Assembly: GCA_038503035.1 (NCBI GenBank) | Contig: JAVSML010024359.1 | Span: 744,001 to 808,000 of the forward strand | Origin: Crocodylus rhombifer | Lineage: Eukaryota > Chordata > Crocodylia > Crocodylidae | Direction: 5' to 3' | DNA: 64,000 bases | Shown here: positions 54,556 to 64,000 of the stretch, one piece after another | How positions within the stretch are numbered: the stretch's first letter is position 1 | Layout: each line of letters begins with the position of its first letter | The notes under the pieces: generated by a model | Seen by the model: only the letters and a program-made list of their open reading frames with translations | The model's database searches: none | Told to the model about the DNA's origin: nothing | Made by a program: the position numbers and the translations under genes

Positions 54556-57500
54556 TAATATGTGTAGTAAAATGGACTCAAGCCTTGATCCCTCTTTGAA
54601 GTAACATAGTTAGACTTCTTACAGATGAGCGTTCAAGAAAGCACACAGTACTGCAACAGTATTGTTGCTATCAAATCAACGTGTACAAACACTCAAACGA
54701 TAAAAATAAGGAAGGGAGCATTGTGGATTACCTTGTATTGTGGAATTCTCTTTCCACTTTTCTTTCTGAAGGTAGCTGTCCATTAAAGTTTCCTAACACA
54801 TTAATCTTTCTGTCCGACTAAAATATTCATATGCAGTAATATCTTGTTTTGGTTCAGTGCACCAAAGAAAAAAGTAATCAGCGTTCACAGTATTTCTTCT
54901 CTCTGTAGATCAGGGCATTGTTAAACACATAATACTTGCCTGATGGTTCTGTGTGCACATCCCATCTTTGTTTCTATCTTATCTGTCTATTTGTACAGTG
55001 AAAGTCTTAACTGATTTTCCAAGCTGCTGCTGCTCTCAGTAATTATCAGACGGTGGCATTCTTCTGCCACTTTGTTTCAGTCACTTCTGTTGGGAGGATC
55101 TGAGTAATTTGGTTATGGACTTGCCTTAGTCATTGTTTCTGAATTAAACTTAGATGGCTAAAGGCCCAAATCTGATGGCCCAAATAATGGGTTTATAATT
55201 TATTAAAGTTTAATTCTTTAAAGGTTCTTTTGATAAGTTACTCCATGAAGATAGCAACTGGGTACGTTTGAAATTAATAGATTCTATCTTGTATGCCTAT
55301 TATTATTTTTTGAAGCCTGTTAGAAAAGAAAAATTATGCAAATTGGTGTCACGCTAGGCTACTGCACACATGCTGGTAATGCATAACAACTAGCTTACTG
55401 ATGAAATTACTTCATCTTGAGCAAGACTTATTGTCAGCACAAAAAGCTATACTATGTATCACAGTTAACATTTTATTATTATTTTTCTTATGGATAAAGG
55501 ATAATATCTGTTTTTATTAAAAATATTCATTACAATAAAACTGCCTTAAAAGTATCATTCAAGCACTCCAATGATGAACTATGATTGATTGCATTACAAA
55601 ATGAAGCTGTATTGCAAAACAATACAAGAATTCCTTCAAAGAATTAAACAGTTGGTGCTCTGTCCCCATGAATGGCTAAGTGGCTTTAATTCTTCAGCTC
55701 ATATGTAAAACACTCAATAAATAGATCAGGCTCAGGACCAATTAGTGTCACATTAATCTTCAGTAATAATGAAGTGAGCCTGCTACGGATTGACCGATTT
55801 ATCTGTGCCCTCCATGACAAGCATCTTAAGTTAACACACGCTATATTGTCTGGTAGTAGGACACAGGAAAGAATATGCAGACTATACTGTGCAGCAGTAG
55901 CAGATGCAAGCCCTTCCTGTGAAGAAACGATTTCTTAGTCCTGAAGAAATCTGGTATTTCTTTGTGGGAGAAAAATCCAATATAAGATAAGCTGGTTTCA
56001 GAAAATAGGTCACTAATGTAAGTTTGCAGTTATTTTCTTTCCAGCTTTCTCCTGCACCTGTCGTAGATGTATTTTCCCTATCCATGCTCACAGAATTTCA
56101 AGCTTTTGTAATTAGAATTCTGGGAAGAGACTGTTTTTGGCTTGAGGGTCACTGTTTTGTTCAGAGCCCTTGACCCTTATGTCTACACCACTAGCACATG
56201 TGCTTTGTTTGTACTGTTAAATTGCTGTGAAAAGAGGTGGAGAAAACCTTCTCAGGTATTGATTTTTCACGAACACAGAAAGCACAGTTTCGAGTCACTT
56301 GATTTGCACCTGCAGTGTGTAACTGGATGGGCTCATGGGAATATGAACTTCATTTTAGCACTGACTTTCTAGCTTGAGGCAAAATTGAAGTGTATTAACT
56401 GTTAGTGATTTGCAATTGTTTTAATATTTTTCTTTCTGGAATATTAGTTAGATGCTTAAACTGAATAATGATTTGGCATTGAAAATACCATTGGTTTAGG
56501 AATTTTTTAAAACACTGTTAATTTTAACTGTAAGTTTTAATTTCCAGTGACTGACAGCTAGATGTTAGCTTGGAAAATTTAATCTACTTAATATTATTTT
56601 CTTAGGTTAACTCTAGTATTTATGAGTCATTCAAGTATAACTGACCAGATACGTCATTTTATTCAATTCTGAACATACAGAGCGATCAAAGACATAGATG
56701 TAGAGCTGATTAATTTTACTGTAAAATGGGTTGTATTGCAGTCACACATCATCATCTTGAATGGTACTGTGCATTAGACATTCCCACTGATTTCAACAAT
56801 AGCTCCACATACTCCTTCCTTTTCAGGATCAGACCTTCCAAGGCTGCATGAAGATACTTGTTTTTACTTTATTAGTTGTTTGTGCAGAAGATGTAACTTT
56901 ATTCAATGATACATTAATCTGAGCCATAGCAAAACATTAGTTTTCACCACTGAATACAAAATTTTCTGCTAACTCTGAAGAATTATACATTTTCATGAAT
57001 TTATTTAAAGCATACATTTGCGCTTATTGTCCAGAGACATTGATAGTATAATTCCACCCTGCAAAGTAACAGTTTTGCACCATGAAATTTTTTTTGCAGA
57101 AGAATTGAAGATCAAAATGACACACACACACACACACACACACACAAATTTGTGAAAAATGCAATTCTGCTCTTAATTTGCAATTACTGAGAATTATTTG
57201 TGCGCTTTACATTTTCTTTTTAGTTGAATTACTTCTAATGTGTCATCAATCATTAATGTCAACTCCCTTTATTTTAAACTCTCTTGAAAGCATATTCTAA
57301 ATTTAATGAGAAAATCCTATGACTGTAAAATAATTAAGTATCTCACATCCTTTGTACATACTCCATTTAAAAGTCTTATCATGTGATAGATCCAAATCTG
57401 TTCTGTCAGATCTATGGACTTGCATGGATATAGATGGAAATGAATCAGAGATATACCTTTCTACTGAAGCAGCAATAATTGGGTTTATGGGGGCTCTGCA

Positions 57501-58610
57501 TGCATCAAGTTTTTGCTCATTAACTCAGAACTTCACAGTTTAGTAGGCTGTATTGTTCAAGCAAGAAGTCTGTGGATAAATGTTTGGCCACTAAAAACTG
57601 GGGAGTAGGATGGGCTCACACCTGTCTTCAGTCTTTTCAGACTGCATCAAACAACAGTTTTCATTTTCCCTATCCCTGGTATACAGTCAGCCTGACAAGA
57701 GATATTTAATCAACCTGAAGTTACAAGGCCTTGCTCTGAGGATAATAGGCAGCCCTTCCTAGGATTAATATTGCACCTCTCACCAGCTGCAAAAGACAAT
57801 CAAGATACTTGCCAACAAAGTAAATCAGGGTGATGATTGGGTAGGCAGCAGCAGGAATATCCCACTGGGGGTTAACTTTCCAAAATGGGTCTTGAGACAG
57901 AAGCAGCCTGGACAGAAGCAAATGCCCAGGGAGCATTCTAGGGATGGGAGCACCTGGGGGCTAGAGTGCCAGTCATATAGCCCTTGAGCATATCTATGAT
58001 GGAAATGATGTAGAAAGCATAGGGCTGGTGAGTCAAGCCACAGGAAGATAGTAGCCCAGTAGGAACTGAGATTCAGGGAAGAAATCTGAGCCCCATCACT
58101 AGAGTAGATAGTGCTTCCTCAGGTTGACACAAGAGTCCAAGGAGGATTTGCAGTTAAATCAAGAGATGCCTTGAGGTAGATGCAGTAAGATGGCCTTTTC
58201 ACCAACCAATTTATAAAATAATAACATAGGACAGGGAGTGATTTTGTAAGCCAGCATCACCAAACATATCCTATAGGACAAGGTGAACGACAAAGCCAAA
58301 GGGTTCATTCTTGTAAAGATTGGCACGAGTGCTAAATTACAAAAAAAAAAGATAACTAATCCAACAACCTATTATGATCAGTAATAAAACAAAACAAAAA
58401 CCTTCCATTGAGTGCAGCTGGACTGGGAGCATGCAACTGCCTCAACATACATTTTCTAGAATTCTTCTGAAAAGTATGTTAGTTTACATTAAAAAATGTA
58501 TTCCAACAATATAGAAACTCCTTTTTTAAGGATATGTTGTTTTAAAAGTATTAGGATTTTATGGGGCTTTTACTCTCTGGCTTAAATATTCCAAAAAATT
58601 AAGAGGTACC
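54556..58610. other. Gene-free stretch, no recognised feature
   Basis: About 4 kb of AT-rich unique sequence, with a (CA)n run at 57120. Likely intergenic or intronic. Confidence 0.5.
57120..57146. repeat. (CA)n microsatellite
   Basis: About 27 bases of alternating CA. Confidence 0.95.
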
Positions 58611-58618
58611 ATAATTAG

Positions 58619-59353
58619 TAGGGCTGTGTGAAGTTTCAGTCACTGATTCAATTTAGCAGAGATCCAGCCCAATTCAGTGGCTGAATCTCCATATCCGAAT
58701 CAAATCAGGAGACCCTTTAAGGTCTCTGAATCAAATTGGAACCCTCTTAATTGATTCGGAAAGATTCGATGATTTGGACATAGAAACAGGTTTAAATGTT
58801 TTTTCTACATACCTCAAGGTACAAAGCAGCTTGTGAATGCTGCAATGCTGGGGCAGATGGACGGTCCCACAGGAGCATGAGGGAGTCCCCAGCACTCTCA
58901 GCAGCAGACCTGGAAGTGGACCAGAAGCACTTCCAGTCCAGCCAGGGAATGTGCTGGGGGGCCCCCCTGCGGCTGATCGCCAAGCCGAGGCAGTGCAGGG
59001 AGACCTCTCTGTGTGCTTCCCGGAAGACCCAGAAGTGGACCAGAAGTACTTCCGGTCCACTTCCAGGTTCACTGCCAAGCACATGGGGGCTCCCCACTTT
59101 GTGCTCCTGTGTGACGCTTTATCTGCCTCAGTATTGCAGCGTTCACGAGCTGCACCTAGTACCTTGAGGTATGTAGAAAAAACATTTAAACCTGTGTCTA
59201 TGGTCAAATCACTGACTCTCCGAATCAAATCTTCAGCTTCAGATTAGTTTGACTCAAATTGGGGCAGTGATCCGAATCAACTAATCAAATCACTGTCCCC
59301 GATTCGGGCCAAAACCAAATCCAATTGAATATGGCCTGCTTCACACACCCCTA
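58619..59353. mobile_element. Palindromic non-autonomous hAT transposon
   Basis: Exact 8-bp duplication ATAATTAG at 58611-58618 and 59354-59361. Termini TAGGGCTGTGTGAAG and CTTCACACACCCCTA are inverted with one mismatch. The interior is itself a long inverted repeat: ACAGGTTTAAATGTTTTTTC plus TACATACCTCAAGGTA (about 58785-58820) faces its reverse complement at 59160-59200, and GCACAGGAG-type matches continue inward. The 8-bp duplication with TAGGG ends is the hAT signature. Opposing long open frames over the centre mirror each other because of the palindrome and are not genes. Confidence 0.85.
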
Positions 59354-59696
59354 ATAATTAGGTTGTAAATGTCCTCTTTATTTCTGATGAAACCAATAAC
59401 AATAAAGTGTAAGTGATGGATAAAGCCCTTGGAGAAGGAGTTGCTTGAAGCTCTTAACAACAATTTGATTAATGAACATCCTTGATAGGATCTAAATTAA
59501 GTCTAATTCAAATATTTTTGGCTAAAAGAATAGAGGCTTCATTTTGGGGGGTATAGAAATGGTTATGGATCCTCACAGTTTTGACAGGAATATACTAGAT
59601 TGCCAAGAAGGCAGAAACAGCACTTGTAAAATGTATATCTTTTGTAAATTGTTAAACCAAATATTGAGATACTTAGAGGTAAGCCTTGTGGGACCT

Positions 59697-60408
59697 TGTA
59701 ACAGGGAACCCTAGCCCTGTTACTAGGAGGCAGGGTGGCCCTTTTAAGACCATAGTCTTTAAGAACACCAAGTAGGGCAGGGGTTAAAAGCCCAGCCACA
59801 CAGGCTGGCCAGCTGACTGGAAGGAGATAGGGCTCTGGGTACATATAAACTCCAGGGCCAAGGCTGACAGGAGTTAGTTCTCTGGCAAGCTGCCAGGGGA
59901 AGGCGCTCCTGGAGGGAAGAACTACCCAGGAATGCTGTGGCTGCCGGATAGACCGTTTACATGGCTAATGAGGCCCCTAGGAGTCTACAAGGTACCCAGG
60001 GGTGGGAGGCACTCAATACTCAAAGAGCAGTTTGGGGTATTAAAGAGACAGAATGTGGCTAGCATGACTTGTAGTATGTTATAGCCCAGGGGCTCATATT
60101 TATGTTGTTGTTTTACCTGGTGAACTGAGATAAGGCTATTGGGGGAGGAGGAGGCTTCATAGTGGGGCACACTACAGTGTAGAGTGCCAGCACTGGAGAA
60201 GGTGCAGAGACAAGACTGCAGTGAGCCCAAGGCTGCTTAAGGCCAAGTCAGAATTAAAAGTGCTAGTTTTTACATACCATCTGTGAAGCATGAGCCACCA
60301 TGTAGGGGAGGTTCAGACTGGTGGGTAGTGACTCCTGGTGTCGGGGTAGTAAATGGGCAGCCTCCCACCTGAGTAACATCATAATTATTGTTCCATCAAG
60401 GTGTGGCA
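59697..60408 (+). mobile_element. Solo-LTR-like element, family L1, copy 4 (truncated)
   Basis: Starts TGTAACAGGG with a TATA box at 59844-59849. Shares GTTATAGCCCAGGGGCT (compare 24440), GAGGAGGAGGCTTCATAG and GGGCAGCCTCCCACCTGA with the other copies. It ends at GTGTGGCA, about 80 bases before the family's normal end, and no duplication is visible. It joins a CR1 that itself lacks its 3' end, so a deletion may have removed both. Confidence 0.65.
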
Positions 60409-60410
60409 GA

Positions 60411-61760
60411 AGAGTCTTTGGACTCTCTCAAGCTTTTCCACATCCTTTATAAAGTGTGGAGCCCAGAACTTGATGCAGTACTTCAGCTGTGGCCTCACCA
60501 AGGCTGAATAAAGTGGGAGGATGACATCTTGGTCTTGCTTGAGATGCATTGGTAGATGGAAGCCAGGGTTTTATTTGCTTTGCTGGCTGCAGTATTCCAT
60601 TGGTTGCTTATATTCATCTGGTGGTCAGTCATGATTCCCAAGTCTCTTTCGGTTGTAGTGCTAGTGAATGTAGCACAGCCAAGCCTATAGGTATGATGTG
60701 TGTTCTTTCTCCCAAGGTGGAGCATCTTGCATTTCTCTGTGTTGAAAGTCATCACCCACTTTGCAAGCTTGATCCACCCACTTTGCAAGCTTGTCCAAGT
60801 CAACCTGAATCCCCAGCCTATCCTCTAGTGTGACTGTGCCTGGCCATAATTTTTTGTCATCTGCAAACTTATCCAGTCTGCTTCTGACACCCAAATCCAG
60901 ATTGTTTATGAATATGTTAAAGAGTACTGGTCTGAATACTGAACCCTGAGGAGCACCACTGGTCACTATGCACCATGTTGACTCAGTTCCATTGACTATC
61001 ACTCTCTGGGTCTGACCACAGAGCCAGTTCCCCAGCCATCAGACCATAAGGTTGTCGAGGCCGTAGTTCCCCAATTTTGTAATGAGGACATTAAGGGAGA
61101 CCAAATCAAAGGCTTTTTTGAAATTCAAGTAAAAGACATAAGCCTCTTCTCCCTGTCTAGGTGACGTGTCACCTGATCATAGAAGGAGATGGGGTTGGTC
61201 AGGCACAACCTACCTGTAATGAAGTTGTGTTGGCTGTCTCTCAAGGTATTTGCCAAATGTAAGTGTGTGTGGTTAGCTGTACCTTCATAATCCTGTGTCC
61301 TGTCAGGCAGGGTGATCCCTTTTGGTTGGTGAAAAACCAACACAAAGTGATCATTAAGGAGATTAGCTTTTTCCTGGGTGTCAGATGTCAGCTGTCCCAT
61401 TTGGTTGAGCAGTGGTCCAACGTTGCCCTTATTTTTCTTTCAACTTCCCACATATCTGAAGAAGGACTTTTTATTGTCCTTGATTCCTGTTTGAGCCAGT
61501 TTGAGCTTGGTCTTGGCCTTGGCTTTTCTGGTCTGCTCCCTACAGGTGTGGGCCAGTGATGCATGGTCCTCCTTAGAGGTATTTCCCATCTTCCAACCCT
61601 TATAGCATTCTCTTTTAAGATTTAGGAGGTCCATGAGTTCCCTGTTGAGCCAAAGGGGCCTCCCAGCCCTTTTACTACCTTTCCTATGGGCCAGAATGGA
61701 CTTCCCTTGCACTTTCAGGATAACTGAAAGAGCGACCACTCATCTTGGACTCCCTTCCCT
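60411..61760 (-). mobile_element. CR1 LINE copy 4, truncated at both ends
   Basis: Minus-strand frames give LWLNRELMDLLNLKRECYKG, IKDNKKSFFRYVGS, a segment with LNDHFVLVFHQPKG and, toward the 3' side, GAPQGSVFRPVLFNIFINNL with DKFADDKKLW at the active site (intact F-A-D-D). A 24-bp duplication (CACTTTGCAAGCTTG twice) lies at 60750-60795. The roughly 470 bases of 3' end present in copy 1 are missing. Confidence 0.8.
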
Positions 61761-61779
61761 GTCAGGTAATGATTCAGTT

Positions 61780-62310
61780 ACAAGCATCGTGGAAACTGAT
61801 CTGAGATCCCAACAATTGCACCTTGTGCCATGCCACACTGGACGGAAGGTTGATTGTGGGATCAGGGATGAGATCCCAATTGCACCCTATTGTTGGTGGA
61901 GGGGGTCTGGGATCACGATTATGATCTCTGGCTCCCTCTGCACTGGCAAGTATCAAGCCAGATGCCTGGTGCTCCTATGTTTTGGAGTGCCAGTTTGCTG
62001 ATCAGTGCTCTCAAGGCTGGGAATGCTAATGATCTGACTGGTGCTCTTGGTCGCAGGAGCGCATGGGAGCCCTTCAAGGCTCTGGTGTGCTTCTGAGGTT
62101 GGGAACACCAGTCAACCTATTGGTGCTGACCACACATTCAGTTTTAGGTGGGGTGGGAACCAGCCACAAAATTATTACATATATTTTGTGCAATAACTTT
62201 GTGGCATGTTTCCTGTTTTATTACACTATCAGTTACATGAACATGTAGCTGGGTCACTACTTAAGATGGGATTAATTGGTTAGTCGCATCTTAAGTCCAA
62301 TGTCTCCCAG
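61780..62310. repeat. Low-confidence repeat region with hairpin
   Basis: GAGATCCCAACAATTGCACC (61805) and GAGATCCCAATTGCACCC (61871) are internal repeats. At 62260-62294 CTTAAGATGGGATTAA faces TTAGTCGCATCTTAAG. It may be a decayed MITE, but ends were not fixed. Confidence 0.35.
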
Positions 62311-64000
62311 GGCCCTAAAAAGAACAGAGCAGGTGAAAGAGAGAGAAGATTCAAGATGTACCTTCCTCCTGGTTTCCACAAGAGCCGTGATTTGGAAATG
62401 TCTGGTTTGTATATAAAGAGGGAAGAGAAATGGAGAAGCTGGTCATAGATTAATACGTAGAAGGGCTCTATATGGAAAAGGAAAGGATGCGTGGAGGCAG
62501 GTAATGGAGTGTGTAAAGATTTTTTTTGAAAAGGGTGCGTGCTGAGGGAATTAGTTTGCCAGCTAATTCACTCTTTTACTATGTGTCTGTTTAACCATTT
62601 CTAATACTCAAGTGATGTTTATCTCTAAATGCAGTAAGGTGTATTTAGGACTAGTGCCTTCAAGTGCCTGCCTCTCCTCTAGCTGTGAGAGATGAAAAGT
62701 CAGTGTGCCAGGAATAAATTCTTGGGGAAAGTTAAGATCACAGGTATGACCTTGATGGGTGGTGGCTCATTTAAGCAGCTAACATCTGGCCATTGTCATT
62801 GTTGTTCCTTCATCCCTGCCCGTCTCATTCAGCCTTGTTTAGTAACTCTTTCCCCGGTCCATAATATTCAAGATATATTTCCTATTTAGTCCCCCTCTAC
62901 CCTACCTTTTCTATGTCTCTGTGTCCTTCTCTGATCTTTATCCCCTGAAAAAGTGTCTAGCCTGCAATTATCTTTTCAGTGACCAAATGGGAATAGTTAC
63001 AGGTTGGTGCTGTGATGAGTTCTTTAATAAACTTCATTTCCTGCTATTGACATCTTTTGTTTTACCCTGTTCAGTGAGAGAGTACAGAAGGAGTCAGACT
63101 AGCAGAAGAGCTTTTCTGACTATTGATTTTCCTGTGCCTTTCAACGGTTCATTAGTTCCACTAATAACTGCTTCTTGTTTAATGGCAGGCTGGGTGAGAA
63201 TATCACCAAGCAATACAATGGAGGCAGTCAAGGACTGATGTAGCAACAGTAGAAAATGTTGACTTTTCCTGTACAGGTCTGAATGCCTTTACTATATGAG
63301 TCTCTCAGTGGGAGAAAAAACAGATTTTGATCGACTGCAAAATAATATTTTGGTGGTTCTACTGTTTCAGTAGGTACTGGAAGGCTATGCAACTGACTCT
63401 GTTACAAGAGCAGCTTTAGTACACTGTGTGAGAAGTGATGGTGAGAAAAACAAAGCCAAACCACTATGGAAAAACTAACAATGTGCAGTGTTGTTTATAT
63501 GTAATATTTCTACATTATTAAACCAGTGTATGTGCTGGAACTGCTGTTATGCCCACTATGAACTATAGTGAACTACAGTAGAGTCCAAAGATTTTAGTAT
63601 TATATATCATGTATCCCATAAAGCTTTAGGCTGGAGCTGAGCCTTGAACTATTTTCAGAGCCACTGGCAAACCTGTCCAGACAGCTCGTTTTCCACAGAA
63701 TTGGAAAATGGCCATGTATTAGAAAGCAATGTACAAGCTGCTGTTGCTACATAAAATATTTTCAGTTTCAGTGGGGCAGCACTAAAAATAACATTATAAA
63801 TTTGAAGCAATTGCTGGTACTGTTGTTCATATTAGTTGGTGTCTCAGATCCTGTCCTCTTGCTTGTCATAGGAAGGATGGGAATCTATGATGTAGCAACA
63901 TTGCATACAAAGTGAGATCATTATTGTGCTTGGGAAACAGTAATAGTTTGTGAACTCCAGGTGTAATATTGCTCTGGATTTTTTTAAATCCTAGAATATT
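62311..64000. other. Gene-free stretch, no recognised feature
   Basis: AT-rich unique sequence to the end of the window. Short open frames show no domain. Confidence 0.5.

Noticed and set aside
58731..59247. 165-, 136- and 123-codon opposing open frames
   Set aside because: They mirror each other because the hAT interior is a palindrome; no domain is present.
1..64000. CRISPR array, operon, riboswitch, phage or bacterial features
   Set aside because: Repeat content, splice-like signals, LINE and hAT families and long unique AT-rich spacers are those of a vertebrate genome. No regularly spaced direct repeats with unique spacers were seen.

Overview
This window reads as non-coding genomic DNA of an amniote vertebrate. 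I infer a sauropsid, most likely a crocodilian (alligator-like). The grounds are the density and type of repeats: several CR1 LINEs including a nearly full-length one, Penelope-like elements whose tails share a terminal motif close to GTAGCCGTGTTGGTCTAAGG, hAT transposons and MITEs, solo-LTR-like insertions and a tRNA-derived SINE-like unit. The species call rests on recalled repeat families, not on a search. No complete host protein-coding gene is recognisable; nearly all short open frames look like chance frames. The only host-like coding hints are an ankyrin-repeat fragment (13.4 kb), a short exon-like piece (18.06 kb) with a damaged relative (12.63 kb), and unidentified open frames at 16.4-17.4 kb (+) and 20.95-21.64 kb (-).

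Layout. 0-4.9 kb: unique DNA with a MITE-like repeat (family A, 1.86-2.25 kb), a second hairpin MITE (2.29-2.58) and a GC-rich repeat (family B, 3.67-4.03, minus). 4.9-7.6 kb: GC-rich block with minisatellites, a strongly G-skewed array, a perfect 26-bp palindrome, and two inverted copies of family C. 7.6-11 kb: (TA)n, a tRNA-like unit and a hairpin. 11-18.2 kb: a patchwork of diverged repeated modules in which one transposon-like insertion (11.27-11.92) and one LTR (13.53-14.48) can be placed because neighbouring module copies preserve the empty sites; it also holds the tail of an L1-group (Tx1-like) LINE (15.2-16.1, minus). 18.2-23 kb: mostly unique, with a 121-bp tandem duplication and a hAT-like 5' end. 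23.2-25.6 kb: family B again, then a head-to-head pair of Penelope-like fragments, one arm split by an LTR. 26.0-27.9 kb: a decayed hAT transposase on the minus strand, followed by family A. 28.6-36.7 kb: unique DNA with a MITE, a 1.2-kb foldback repeat whose two arms both carry tRNA-like boxes, and a TIR-bounded element.

36.8-41.2 kb: a nearly full-length CR1 (minus) with a recognisable ORF1 esterase and ORF2 endonuclease-reverse transcriptase, broken by stops and frameshifts. 42.3-44.7 kb: CR1 copy 2 (plus) split by an LTR. 46.7-51.4 kb: CR1 copy 3 (minus) split first by a 1.39-kb LTR-like element with a perfect 5-bp target duplication and then by a Penelope-like element; another Penelope-like piece follows (51.4-52.2, minus). 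53.1-54.6 kb: a 1.46-kb LTR-like element with a 4-bp target duplication. 58.6-59.4 kb: a palindromic hAT with an exact 8-bp target duplication. 59.7-61.8 kb: an LTR abutting a truncated CR1 copy 4. The rest is unique sequence, possibly intronic or intergenic.

The sequence mainly tells a story of layered insertion: CR1s are the oldest dated layer, Penelope elements and LTRs cut into them, and an LTR cuts a Penelope arm. Nothing here forms an operon-like or cooperating gene system.
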